Assembly (NCBI RefSeq): GCF_001263205.1
Contig: NZ_CP012333.1
Coordinates: forward strand, 7,090,001 to 7,154,000
Direction of reading: 5' to 3'
Length of the DNA stretch: 64,000 bases
DNA from: Labilithrix luteola
GTDB taxonomy: Bacteria > Myxococcota_A > Polyangia > Polyangiales > Polyangiaceae
The notes under the pieces were generated by a model, which was not told the DNA's origin, did no database searches, and saw only the letters and a program-made list of their open reading frames with translations. Below are positions 10,092 through 18,867 of this stretch, piece by piece. Position numbers and translations under genes: made by a program. Position 1 is the first letter of the stretch, and every line of letters starts with the position of its first letter.

Positions 10092-11777
10092 ATGATGATT
10101 GCCGATAGCGATGCGCTCGTGCGGAGTACCCGCAGCAACGGCACGGCTTGCGCGTCACGAAAGCAGCGGGTCGTCATCGTCGGCGGCGGATTCGGCGGCC
10201 TCTATACGGCGCGGCATCTGGAGAAAGAGCTGAAGCGGAGAGACGACTTCGAGATCGTCCTCATCAACAGAGAAAACTACTTCGTCTTCCAGCCCATGCT
10301 CGCCGAGATCATCTCCGGCACGATTGGCCTTCTCGACGTCGTCAGTCCGATTCGCCACATCGTGCCCAAAACCGAGCTTCACGTGCGCGAGGTAGAAGCT
10401 ATCGACGTCGAGAACCACACGATCACGACGAGCACCGGCTTCCACCCGCACCCGCACGTTCTCGATTGGGATCATTTGGTCCTCGCCGTCGGGACGGTCA
10501 CCGACTTCCGCGGCATGCGTGGGCTCCCCGAGCACGCATTTCCGTTCAAGAATCTCGCCGACGCGATCAAGCTGCGCAATCACATCATTCGCGCGCTCGA
10601 AGAAGCGGCGATCGAGCGACATGACGCGGATCTGCGAAGGAGCCTCCTCACGTTCGTCGTCGCGGGCGGCGGATTCTCTGGCGTCGAGGTAGCCGCGGAG
10701 GTCAACGACTTCGTGCGGCACGTTGCGAAGAGCGTTCACGGCATTGAGCAGGACGAAATCCGCGTAACGTTGATCCATGGGAAGGACCGCATCCTCCAAG
10801 AGGTGGACGAGCAGCTCGCCCTGTTTGCGCAGAGGCTTCTGGCGAGGCGTGGCGTCGAAATACGGCTGAACGCCCGGCTCGCGGCTGCCACAGGCAACGA
10901 GGCGATCCTCGACGACGGCACGCGCCTATGGACCAAGACACTCGTCTCGACCGTCCCCGCATCGGTGAACCCGCTGATCGAATCGCTGCCACTTCCGAAA
11001 GCGAAGAACGGTCGGCTCACGGTCGACCGATCCATGGCCGTCGAGGGCGCGACGAACGTGTGGGCATTGGGCGACTGCGCCCTCGTTCCGGCCGCCGACC
11101 ACGGGTTTGCGCCCCCAACGGCCCAACACGCCTCGCGCCAGGCGTCCGTCGTCGCCGCAAACATCGTCGCGTCCATTCGCGGCGGACCGAAGCGCGTCTT
11201 CGCGTTCGAGGGACTCGGCATCCTGGGCGCGCTCGGACGACATTCCGCCATTGCCGAGATCCTCGGCGTGAAGATCTCGGGATTCGCCGCGTGGTTCCTC
11301 TGGCGGACAATCTACTTGATGAAGATTCCGCGATGGGCTCGACGCCTCAAAGTCGCCGTCTCGTGGATGCTCGACCTGTTCCTGGCGCCCGATCTCGTAC
11401 AGCTTCGACTCGATACCGGCGTCGGCGTGACGCGCGAGCATTTCGAGCCGGACGAGGAGGTCTTTCACCAGGGCGACGTCGGGGATCGCCTCTACATCAT
11501 TGTCCGCGGGAGCGTCGAGGTGTGGCAAGAGACGGCTGGCGCCGCGTCTCGGGTCGCCGTCCTTGGGCCGGGCGAGTATTTCGGCGAGACGGCGCTCCTC
11601 GAGGAGAGGATGCGCAACGCGACCCTTCGCTGCGTCGAGCCAACGGACGTTCTCAGTCTTCCGAAACAAGAGTTCAGCGTCTTGACGGCAAGTCTTCCGG
11701 ACCTGCGGCAGTCCTTCGAGGAGAAGAGCCACGAACGTTCGCCGCGGCCTCGACCCGCGGATTCTTTCGCGCGATGA
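10092..11777 (+). CDS. NDH-2-like NAD(P)/FAD oxidoreductase fused to a cyclic-nucleotide-binding domain
   Basis: 561 residues. Residues about 25-400 form a type II NADH dehydrogenase-like fold: FAD motif GGGFGGLY at 31-38, a second dinucleotide motif VVAGGGFSGVEVAAE, and the FAD contact WALGDCALVP. A region resembling the membrane-attachment helix of NDH-2 (WFLWRTIYLMKIP) follows. The C-terminal about 110 residues are a cNMP-binding domain (EVFHQGDVGDRLYIIVRGSV, phosphate cassette GEYFGETAL...RNATLR). The reaction is probably electron transfer from NAD(P)H to quinone, tuned by cNMP. Two ATG codons (10092, 10095) follow a GGAAGGG ribosome site. The neighbouring cyclase is the obvious ligand source. 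Confidence 0.92.
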   Translation: MMIADSDALVRSTRSNGTACASRKQRVVIVGGGFGGLYTARHLEKELKRRDDFEIVLINRENYFVFQPMLAEIISGTIGLLDVVSPIRHIVPKTELHVREVEAIDVENHTITTSTGFHPHPHVLDWDHLVLAVGTVTDFRGMRGLPEHAFPFKNLADAIKLRNHIIRALEEAAIERHDADLRRSLLTFVVAGGGFSGVEVAAEVNDFVRHVAKSVHGIEQDEIRVTLIHGKDRILQEVDEQLALFAQRLLARRGVEIRLNARLAAATGNEAILDDGTRLWTKTLVSTVPASVNPLIESLPLPKAKNGRLTVDRSMAVEGATNVWALGDCALVPAADHGFAPPTAQHASRQASVVAANIVASIRGGPKRVFAFEGLGILGALGRHSAIAEILGVKISGFAAWFLWRTIYLMKIPRWARRLKVAVSWMLDLFLAPDLVQLRLDTGVGVTREHFEPDEEVFHQGDVGDRLYIIVRGSVEVWQETAGAASRVAVLGPGEYFGETALLEERMRNATLRCVEPTDVLSLPKQEFSVLTASLPDLRQSFEEKSHERSPRPRPADSFAR

Positions 11778-11849
11778 CGGCGCGCGCCGCGTGCGAGGAG
11801 CGCATCGACGAGATGGCGCCCGGGTGTCGTCAGACTCGATCCGGTACGT

Positions 11850-12176
11850 TCAACGATCCGACCGCTCGACGACGACCTCGCTGAACTGGATCACCGGCGC
11901 GATGTCGGTGTAGTTGGCGATGTCGCCCATGATCTCGGCGGAGTGCTCCTGTATGGCGGCCCGGTAGCCTTCGACCGAATCACAGATGAACGCGCACATC
12001 GCCACGAAGGCGGGCGGTGCACCGGGCGCTCTGCCGGCCAGGCCTTTTTCGACGGTGTAGTAGGCGCAGGCATTGCCGAGCCACGCCTTCATCATCGGCA
12101 TGTGCCGGTCGCGGTAGTAGGCGTGGTCGAAGCGCGCGCCTTCGGTGTACGGATACATCACGGTGACCTTGATCAT
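11850..12176 (-). CDS. EthD family protein
   Basis: 108-residue ferredoxin-like alpha/beta barrel protein. It starts MIKVTVMYPYTEGARFDHAYY with the family's DRHMPMM segment, and its C-terminal half holds SAEIMGDIANYTDIAPVIQFSE. EthD proteins are dimeric; some support ether or polyketide oxidation, most have no known substrate. AAGGAGA lies 6 bases before the ATG. It stands alone, convergent with the flavoprotein gene and divergent from the GMC oxidoreductase gene. Confidence 0.9.
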   Translation of the reverse strand: MIKVTVMYPYTEGARFDHAYYRDRHMPMMKAWLGNACAYYTVEKGLAGRAPGAPPAFVAMCAFICDSVEGYRAAIQEHSAEIMGDIANYTDIAPVIQFSEVVVERSDR

Positions 12177-12367
12177 GGGGTTCTCCTTGCAATCGTCTAT
12201 TACCGCGATTTGAGGCGAGCCAGGCCGTCTCGTTCGCCGAGTTCAAGCGTCAGCCCGAAAAGGCTCGCCCGGCGAAGGGCTGCTCTTGGCCGGATTCTGA
12301 CCAGCGGATCGCCTGAGGTCGTTGTCGGGACGCAGGAACGGTTTCTGCTCCGGGAGGCGTTCGAGCA

Positions 12368-13873
12368 ATGACCTTGGACGTGATCGTCGTCGGCTCTGGT
12401 TTTGGGGGCTCGGTGTGCGCCGCGAGGCTTGCGGAGCGCGGCCTGCGCACGCTCATTCTCGAGCGCGGACCGTGGTGGGGGCCGCTGCAGCGCGACCGCG
12501 CCGAGAGCGATCGTCGCGAGCTGCCGCGGGGTGCGCTCGGCGCGCGCAAGCTGGTGCGCAACCTGCGCGTGGCGCGCCGCGGGCGGAGGCGCGAGCGCCT
12601 CTACAACGCCGACGGCCTGCTCGAGGGCCATCTCTTCGAGCACCTGACGTCGGTGACCGCGAGCGGCGTCGGCGGCGGCTCGCACATTTACACGGCCATC
12701 CTCGAGCAGCCCGACGCGGCCTTCTTCGACGCCTTCCCACCCGAGATCACCGCCGCCGAGATGGGTCCGTACTTCGAACGTGTGCGCGAGATGCTGCGGC
12801 CCCAGCCGGTACCCATGCCGTCCGAGAAGGATCGCGTCTTCGCGCAGGCGGTCGCCGACGCCGGCCTGCCGCCGTCCGAGCACACCGACCTCGCCATCGC
12901 GTGGGGACGTGATCCCGCGCATCCCGAGGCGGTCGTCAACGCGGCCGGCGTCGAGCAGCGCTCTTCGACCTTCACCGGCGACGTCTTCGTCGGCTGCCGG
13001 GACGGCTCGAAGACGACGCTCGATCTCACGTACGTGCCATGGGCCTTGCGCCACGGCGCCGAGCTGCGTCCGCTCTGCGAAGTGCTGGCAATCGCGCGTG
13101 GCGAGGGCGGCGGCTACACGGTGCGCTATCGCGACCATCGCTCGGGACAGACGCACGAGGAATCGGCCCCGCGTCTGGTGCTCGCCGCCGGTGGGCTCAA
13201 CACGCAGCGGCTCCTGTTCGATGCCCGCGACGGCCACGGCGGCCTGCCCGGCCTGCCGGCGACGCTCGGCCGGCACTTCTCGCCCAATGCCGACTTCGCA
13301 GCCTTGCTCTGGCGAACGACGGCCCTGCACGACTCTTCGTATGGCCCGTCGTTCGGGGCGCTCTCGCGCATTCACCGCGACGACGGCGACGGCCTGCGCT
13401 TCGTGCTCGGCGAAGTCGGTCTTCCGGTGCAGGAGCTGCCGCTGCCGGGCCTTTTGCGCAACCTGCTGCGACGCTCGACGATGCTGTTCTGCATGGGCCG
13501 CGACGGCTCGACCGGGACCCTCGCCTTCGACGGCGTGGGGCTGACGACCAGCGTTGGACGCTCGCTCGACCCGGCGCTCTACGACGAGATGGAGTCGGCC
13601 CTGATGCGCGTCGCGCATTCCTATCATCCGCGCCGGACGTGGCCGGCCTTTCTCACGGGCGGCGATCCCGACGGCCTCTTCACGGTGCACCCGCTCGGTG
13701 GCTGTTCGATGGGCAGGACCGCCGAGGACGGTTTCACCGATCATCTCGGCCAGGTCTTCGGCCACCCGGGCCTCTACGTCGCGGACGGCTCGCTCTACCC
13801 CCGCTCGCCCGGCATTGGCCCGAGCATGACCATCGCGGCGCTGGCGGAGCGGGTGGCCAGCCTGATGGCCTGA
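12368..13873 (+). CDS. GMC family (cholesterol-oxidase-like) FAD oxidoreductase
   Basis: 501 residues. The FAD motif GSGFGGS sits at residues 9-15 with acidic LILERGPWWG downstream. The GMC middle segment VGGGSHIYTAILEQP positions the flavin. The C-terminal signature VHPLGGCSMG is followed by VADGSLYPRSPGIGPSMTIA, characteristic of the cholesterol oxidase branch. The substrate is likely a hydroxylated lipid or sterol-like alcohol, but this is family inference. No signal peptide is visible, so it is probably cytoplasmic. A heavily damaged second copy lies 9.5 kb upstream (2835-3436). Confidence 0.93.
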   Translation: MTLDVIVVGSGFGGSVCAARLAERGLRTLILERGPWWGPLQRDRAESDRRELPRGALGARKLVRNLRVARRGRRRERLYNADGLLEGHLFEHLTSVTASGVGGGSHIYTAILEQPDAAFFDAFPPEITAAEMGPYFERVREMLRPQPVPMPSEKDRVFAQAVADAGLPPSEHTDLAIAWGRDPAHPEAVVNAAGVEQRSSTFTGDVFVGCRDGSKTTLDLTYVPWALRHGAELRPLCEVLAIARGEGGGYTVRYRDHRSGQTHEESAPRLVLAAGGLNTQRLLFDARDGHGGLPGLPATLGRHFSPNADFAALLWRTTALHDSSYGPSFGALSRIHRDDGDGLRFVLGEVGLPVQELPLPGLLRNLLRRSTMLFCMGRDGSTGTLAFDGVGLTTSVGRSLDPALYDEMESALMRVAHSYHPRRTWPAFLTGGDPDGLFTVHPLGGCSMGRTAEDGFTDHLGQVFGHPGLYVADGSLYPRSPGIGPSMTIAALAERVASLMA

Positions 13874-13906
13874 GCATGCTGCTGGGTTGCGACGATGACG
13901 ACCTCG

Positions 13907-14530
13907 TCAGCCACTCGCCACGGTGACGTGCTCGACCAGTGCCTCGAGCGCCTCGGGCGGCGAGGCGGGATCGAGCGCGCGCTCGAAGGCGGCGAACGTT
14001 GAGGGGGCCTCGTCGCGTAGGCTTGCCAGTGCCTCTTTCGGCCCGCGGTACCACGTGCCACGAAGCGCGAAGTGATCTTCGAGGAGCTGGTAGAGAAGCC
14101 AGTGCCGTCGGTAGCGTCCTTCGATGTCGTCACGCCGGATCCGCCCGAGCATCTTCTTCGCCCAGACGCGCCGCATGCGCGCTTCGGGCTCGGACAGAGG
14201 CGCGGGGCCCTGTCGATCGAGCGCGCCGACGGCGGCGAGGAAGGGCTTCGCGAGGTCGCGTTCGTCGCAGAGGACGCGCGCGAAACGAAACTTCAGCATC
14301 TCCTCGACGGGCGGGGCGACGAGCTTCGACGTGGGGTAAACGAACCCGTCGAGGTACCGTCCGTTCCAGATCCGCGCATCGCGGACGATCTCGGACGTAT
14401 CGGCGAACCCCGCGACGTCGATATCGCTCTCCGAGGTCGCGTCACCCCGAGCGTACGATCCGTAGAGGATGACGGTGTGGATGCCGTGCACGCGGCGCAG
14501 CTCGTCGACCAGGGCAGCGTCGAAATCCAT
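13907..14530 (-). CDS. Nucleotidyltransferase-domain protein (MNT-like)
   Basis: 207 residues. The N-terminus holds a minimal nucleotidyltransferase core: GSYARGD at 24-30 followed by SDIDV at 35-39, whose two Asp residues bind metal. The rest is helical (EPEARMRRVWAKKMLGRI...RRHWLLYQLLEDHFALRG), resembling the C-terminal domain of proteins that act on small molecules or proteins. No HEPN partner gene is next to it, so a toxin-antitoxin role is not supported. It is convergent with the GMC oxidoreductase gene, 33 bp apart. Confidence 0.85.
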   Translation of the reverse strand: MDFDAALVDELRRVHGIHTVILYGSYARGDATSESDIDVAGFADTSEIVRDARIWNGRYLDGFVYPTSKLVAPPVEEMLKFRFARVLCDERDLAKPFLAAVGALDRQGPAPLSEPEARMRRVWAKKMLGRIRRDDIEGRYRRHWLLYQLLEDHFALRGTWYRGPKEALASLRDEAPSTFAAFERALDPASPPEALEALVEHVTVASG

Positions 14531-14633
14531 CGCGCACCCAACCTATCATCTCGCGGCCGATCGGACTGAAGCTCTCCACGCCGACACCTTCGAGACTTCG
14601 CCGAGGTGCCGGCCAGATGGGCGCGAACCAGCG

Positions 14634-16271
14634 TTATTGGACGACGAAGGGGGGAGAGAAGATGCTCGTCGAGACGGCGTCTTCGCTCTTCACGACCGTC
14701 GGTTCGGCGAAGTCCGAGCCGTCACGGACGGCGGCGACGCTCACGAAGTACATCGAGCCGGGTCGAAGGACGTCGGCGGGGATCACGGCGCTCGTCTCGC
14801 GCGTGGTGATGTACGCGACGCCGTACGACGTGTCTCCTTCGTAGTCTTTTCGCGGTCTGAGCAACGACGCCTTCACGACGTAGTATTCGGGAGTGCCGAG
14901 CGCGGGGGCGTCGAAACGGACGGTGAGGTCACCTGCCTGGACGACACCCTGACCGTCCCAGCCGAGCGGAGAATCGCCGACGGTGAGGTTCTGGACCGGG
15001 CCGAGCTCGAGCGCGGAGGTGATCGTCGTCGACGTCTTGCGGTGCATGACGGTGGAGGCCGTCGTGTAGAGGACCTCACCCGCGCGCGTGTTCACTTTGA
15101 CGCCCCAGGTGTAGGTCGTGTTGACGAACTCGCGAAGGTTGGGGAGTTGCAAGTGCGGGAGATCCAGGGTGACGGCGAGGTCACCGGGATCGTCGTAGCG
15201 CACGCCGTCGGGCTCGCCGTTCGAGAAGAGAGCCCACGACGGAATGGTCGTCGCGGCGAAGAGCTCCGGGCCCGGCCCGACCTCGCGAGTCACCGCGATC
15301 TCCGCCGCGGCATAGGCGCCAGGCGGATACTTCGCGAGATTCCGGAACGCTGCGAAGGTCGAGCCGCGGAAGTCGAGGCTCACCTTCTCCGTCGGCGGTG
15401 AAGCGAGCGTTCCGCGGAGGGTGTTGACGGTCCCGTTGGCGAGCGTCTCATCGGTGTACGCGATCATGCCCACGACGGACGAGAGCTCTGCGTTGTGCCA
15501 GGCGTTGGACGTTTCGGGCGGTCCAGCGAAGGTCGACCACTGATTCTGGAGCAAGAACAGGTGGTCGCCTGAGGCGGCGACCGGGAGGCCGCTCGCGTCC
15601 GCACCATAGGGTTGGACGAGAGCGTCGCCGCCCGCCGTCCAATCCGTGGCCGATGTTGCGTCTTTGCCAGGAACGTTGGTCTCGTTGGGCGAGGTCCACA
15701 CTGTGGGGTCCACCCAATCCATCCGACGCGCGAACTGGGACTCCGGACTGAGCCACCAGAACGAGGAGTCGTTGAAACTTTGGGGGGCGTCGATGGTCAA
15801 CGCGAGCCGCGTGTCCGACGTCATCGCGACGGTGTCTCCCCGCCGCCAGTAGTTCGGACCAAGGCGGACGCTCCGCAGCTCGCTCGAGGGGTAGCGTCGG
15901 ATCACCAACGGAGCTCCGTTCTCTCCTCCCTCGCGCATTTCGAGGACGAACGGGACATGCGGCACGCCCGCGATGGTGCCCACGCCCGTGGCTCGGTCGA
16001 CGGTCCCCGCGATCGTCTTCGTGACGCCGTCGACGGTCACGATCGCCGACAGCCCAACGAACCAATCGAGCGTCTTGTCCGTCAGCTTTCCGTTGGAGAA
16101 ACCATCGCGCTCGATGGTTCGAACCACGACCGGCTCCACATCGTTCGCGGGCCCACCCCCATCGGCGCCCGCGTTCGTCCCGTTGCCGGAAGTCGTGTCG
16201 TCACCGCCACACGCTGCGATCGCGCCGGCGAGAACCAACGGCACTGCCGCGAGCCAGAGATGCTTCCTCAT
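14634..16271 (-). CDS. Large lipoprotein of unknown function
   Basis: 545 residues. Lipobox AIAAC at 17-21 is followed by a Gly/Asp/Asn-rich linker. The rest is beta-rich, with many Trp, Thr and Pro residues. The segment APALGTPEYYVVKAS...SYGVAYITTRETSAVIPADVL near the C-terminus resembles a fibronectin type III strand pattern. I do not recognise the family. It lies divergent from the collagen-like lipoprotein across a 241-bp gap that must hold both promoters. It is probably an outer-membrane or surface-anchored structural or binding protein. Confidence 0.85.
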   Translation of the reverse strand: MRKHLWLAAVPLVLAGAIAACGGDDTTSGNGTNAGADGGGPANDVEPVVVRTIERDGFSNGKLTDKTLDWFVGLSAIVTVDGVTKTIAGTVDRATGVGTIAGVPHVPFVLEMREGGENGAPLVIRRYPSSELRSVRLGPNYWRRGDTVAMTSDTRLALTIDAPQSFNDSSFWWLSPESQFARRMDWVDPTVWTSPNETNVPGKDATSATDWTAGGDALVQPYGADASGLPVAASGDHLFLLQNQWSTFAGPPETSNAWHNAELSSVVGMIAYTDETLANGTVNTLRGTLASPPTEKVSLDFRGSTFAAFRNLAKYPPGAYAAAEIAVTREVGPGPELFAATTIPSWALFSNGEPDGVRYDDPGDLAVTLDLPHLQLPNLREFVNTTYTWGVKVNTRAGEVLYTTASTVMHRKTSTTITSALELGPVQNLTVGDSPLGWDGQGVVQAGDLTVRFDAPALGTPEYYVVKASLLRPRKDYEGDTSYGVAYITTRETSAVIPADVLRPGSMYFVSVAAVRDGSDFAEPTVVKSEDAVSTSIFSPPFVVQ

Positions 16272-16512
16272 CGAAAGTTCGTCTAACAGTCGGATCGCGC
16301 GAGCGCGACGAATGTCGAGCCGCGATCCGCTTTACGAAACGAGCTGTCCAGAATGCGAAAGACGACGGCCGAGCTCGCGCACCTCGCTCACCGAGATCGA
16401 CTATCCAGAAAGCGATCCTCCGGGCGGGGATTTATCCATAAAGCGATCCAATCGTACGCATATGAGCGCTCGCTTCGTGCGGCGCGCACGGCCCCGAGTA
16501 AAGTCCGAGCGC

Positions 16513-17073
16513 ATGCGATTCGGTTGTAGCTTTGCCCCGGTGTCATCGATTCCAGCGCTGCTCGTCCTCTGTCTCGCCGTGGCCTCGTGCAGTGGTGAGG
16601 ATGGCAGCCCCGGTCCCGCTGGCCCGCAGGGCGCCCAGGGGCCCAAGGGTGATACCGGTGCCACCGGCGCGAACGGCACCACCGGCACGAACGGAACCAA
16701 CGGGACCAATGGCGAGGACGCTACGAACGGCGCGGCGTCCGTCATTTATTCCAATTGGCTGAACGTGACGTTCACCCACGACGCCGCCTCGAATACGTAC
16801 GTCGCGGGGATCGCTGCCCCCGAGCTCAGTAGCGACATACTGCTCAAAGGCGATGTGCGCGTTTACCTCAACGTCGATACCGGAGCATCTCCGGCAGTCT
16901 TGACCTTGCCATACACGGACCCGAAGACGGGGACGTATCTTCAAGCCACGGCTCTCGATGGCGTGATTGAATTCACATCCTCCGTGGACGCCAGCACGAA
17001 GCTGAACTCGGCCAACGTATTCGTTAACCAGTACCGTTACGTCCTCATCAAAGGAACCACGCTGGCCAAGTAG
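16513..17073 (+). CDS. Collagen-like lipoprotein
   Basis: 186 residues. Signal with lipobox VASC at residues 23-26, then about 13 consecutive Gly-X-Y triplets at about 31-69 (GSPGPAGPQGAQGPKGDTG..., later TGTNGTNGTNGED). A globular C-terminal domain of about 110 residues starts at VIYSNWLNVTFTHD. This is the layout of bacterial collagen-like stalk proteins, lipid-anchored at the cell surface. The repeats are Thr/Asn-rich toward the end, as in bacterial collagens that lack hydroxyproline. The C-terminal domain resembles those found behind collagen repeats in Bacteroidetes and myxobacteria; its ligand is unknown. Confidence 0.88.
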   Translation: MRFGCSFAPVSSIPALLVLCLAVASCSGEDGSPGPAGPQGAQGPKGDTGATGANGTTGTNGTNGTNGEDATNGAASVIYSNWLNVTFTHDAASNTYVAGIAAPELSSDILLKGDVRVYLNVDTGASPAVLTLPYTDPKTGTYLQATALDGVIEFTSSVDASTKLNSANVFVNQYRYVLIKGTTLAK

Positions 17074-17105
17074 CTCGTCGCGGGCACCGCTCGCCATGCC
17101 ACACG

Positions 17106-17396
17106 CTATTGCCCCGTCGCGGGCGGGAAGGGGAGCCACACCCCGTGACGTTCGACTTGCGCCACAGCAGCGTCGTAGGTCGGACCACGCATCACCGCCG
17201 CGGTCAGCATCATCTCCCTCATCGTGACGCGCTGTTCGTCAGGCAACTCGCCCAACGCCAGGCGCAGCGATTCGCCGAGGCAGTCCTCCAGCGACAGCGT
17301 GGGAGGCATTCTGAGAAGGAGCCGCGTATCGATTCCCAAGCAGGGCATGGTAAGCCGGTGCTCGGGCGAACTTGAAGGGCACCCGTAGTCCGACAA
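17106..17396 (-). pseudogene. Internally deleted copy of the orphan protein encoded at 20959-21522
   Basis: The first part reads GIDTRLLLRMPPTLSLEDCL and the last part PTYDAAVAQVERHGVWLPFPP. Both match the intact 187-residue orphan protein 3.9 kb downstream with few changes, but about 110 residues in the middle are gone. The two 3' ends also share untranslated flanking DNA (GGCGGGAAGGGGAGCCACAC). The reading frame is still open, so a small product is possible, but the family start ATG is a TTG here. I read it as a decaying duplicate. Confidence 0.75.
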
Positions 17397-17831
17397 AGAG
17401 CTGCGGCATCTCGACTGCGCCGTCCTGAATCTCTACCTGCAACACGTCGAGGAGGATCAGGGCATCGTTTACGACACGATTAGGTTGATTCCGCGCGACT
17501 CACATGTCGCCACCAGCGAGTAAAGGCCGGCGAGGTTCTTGCCGGAGTCGACGTCGCCGACGAAGAGGTGTGGTCAACGTGACGTCGTTTCCTCGGCAAG
17601 CGTCCGGCGCGGTCCATGGCGATAGGACGTTACGTTCACCCGCTCGTCGAAGCCCACGAGGTCCGCAAGAACCGAGGGCTAAAGAAGCCCTAAGCCGCTA
17701 CGCCTTCAGGCCGGTGGTGGCAGGCCCAGGATAAAGCCTCCCTCTGGCAACCCTTCACGCCGGTCGTATCGTGAGCGCCGTGAGCAGGCCGACCGGGGTG
17801 TCCGGTGGCCAGCGTCATTGGAGAATTGCGC
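17397..17831 (+). other. 435-bp gap before the first aldo/keto reductase
   Basis: No supported gene. The reverse strand holds a frame (17239-17445) reading LQVEIQDGAVEMPQLFVGLR, then VPFKFARAPAY, which looks like protein but lacks a recognisable family and may be more remnant material attached to the truncated duplicate next to it. The right end should hold the promoter of the gene starting at 17832. Confidence 0.4.
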
Positions 17832-18857
17832 ATGCGTTACAGACTGTTCGGCCGCACTGGCCTTTACGTCTCGGAACTCTGTTTCGGAGCGATGACATTC
17901 GGCGGGAGGGGCTTCTACGAGCCCATTGGTAAGACGGCCCAGGCCGAGGCCGACGAGCTCGTGTCAATCTCGCTCGAGAGCGGCATCAATTTCTTCGACA
18001 CCGCTGACGTCTACTCCGAGGGCGAGTCCGAGAAGATCCTCGGCAAAGCCCTCGGCGCGCGCCGCAAGGACATCGTGCTCGCCACGAAGGTGCGCGGCAA
18101 GGTCGGCACTGGTCCGAACCAGCAGGGCCTCTCCCGCGCTCACATCATGAGCTCCATCGAGGGCAGCCTGAAGCGCCTCGGGACCGACTGGGTCGATCTC
18201 TACCAGATTCACGGCTTCGACCCGGTGACCCCCTTCGACGAGACGCTGCGGGCCCTCGACCACGTTGTCCGTTCTGGCAAGGTGCGTTACGTCGGCTGCT
18301 CGAATCTCGCAGCATGGCAGCTCGCCAAGGCCAACGGCATCGCCGCGCGCCATGGTTGGGCTCGCTTCGAGTCGTTGCAAGCCCACTACACGATCGCCAC
18401 CCGCGATCTCGAACGCGAACTCGTGCCTCTACTGAACGACGCGCAGATGGGGCTCATGGTGTGGAGCCCGCTCTCCGGGGGCCTTTTGTCCGGAAAGCAT
18501 GGTCGTGACGGCAAAGGTCCTGACGGCTCGCGCCGAGCCAGCTTCGATTTCCCGCCCGTCAACAAGGACCGCGCCTTCGACTGCATCGACGCGATGCGGA
18601 AGATTGGCGACGCCAAGGGCGCGAGCGTCGCGTGCGTCGCGCTGGCGTGGCTGCTCGCAAAGCCCCACGTCTCTGCCGTCATCGTCGGCGCGAAGAACGA
18701 GGAGCAGCTCAGGGACAACCTGAAGGCGAGCGACTTCGTGCTCGACCCCGCCGAGCTCGCCGAACTCGACAAGGTGAGTGAACTGCCCGCCGAATACCCG
18801 GGCTGGATGATCGAGTTCCTGGGCAATCTAGGCAGAGCGCCGAAGAACGCTCGCTGA
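17832..18857 (+). CDS. Aldo/keto reductase
   Basis: 341 residues, the usual length for the single-domain (beta/alpha)8 family that reduces carbonyls with NADPH. The catalytic tetrad is visible: D56 and Y61 (NFFDTADVYSEGESE), K86 (LATKVRG) and H127 (LYQIHGFD). The NADP loop SAVIVGAKNEEQLRDNL is near the C-terminus. The ATG at 17832 fits the family start MRYRLFGRTGLYVSELCFG; an ATG at 17805 adds nine unlikely residues. A regulator gene lies convergent downstream, 10 bp away, and a second aldo/keto reductase is beyond it. Confidence 0.93.
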   Translation: MRYRLFGRTGLYVSELCFGAMTFGGRGFYEPIGKTAQAEADELVSISLESGINFFDTADVYSEGESEKILGKALGARRKDIVLATKVRGKVGTGPNQQGLSRAHIMSSIEGSLKRLGTDWVDLYQIHGFDPVTPFDETLRALDHVVRSGKVRYVGCSNLAAWQLAKANGIAARHGWARFESLQAHYTIATRDLERELVPLLNDAQMGLMVWSPLSGGLLSGKHGRDGKGPDGSRRASFDFPPVNKDRAFDCIDAMRKIGDAKGASVACVALAWLLAKPHVSAVIVGAKNEEQLRDNLKASDFVLDPAELAELDKVSELPAEYPGWMIEFLGNLGRAPKNAR

Positions 18858-18867
18858 CGTTCTCGCG

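Noticed and set aside
12200..13765. A 521-codon open frame on the reverse strand opposite the GMC oxidoreductase
   Set aside because: It mirrors the codon bias of the real gene on the other strand, is Arg/Gly-rich without domain signatures, and has a counterpart over the pseudogene copy (3080-4582).
13907..14530. MNT/HEPN toxin-antitoxin pair
   Set aside because: The nucleotidyltransferase core is present, but no HEPN-like gene flanks it; the neighbours are a GMC oxidoreductase and a lipoprotein.
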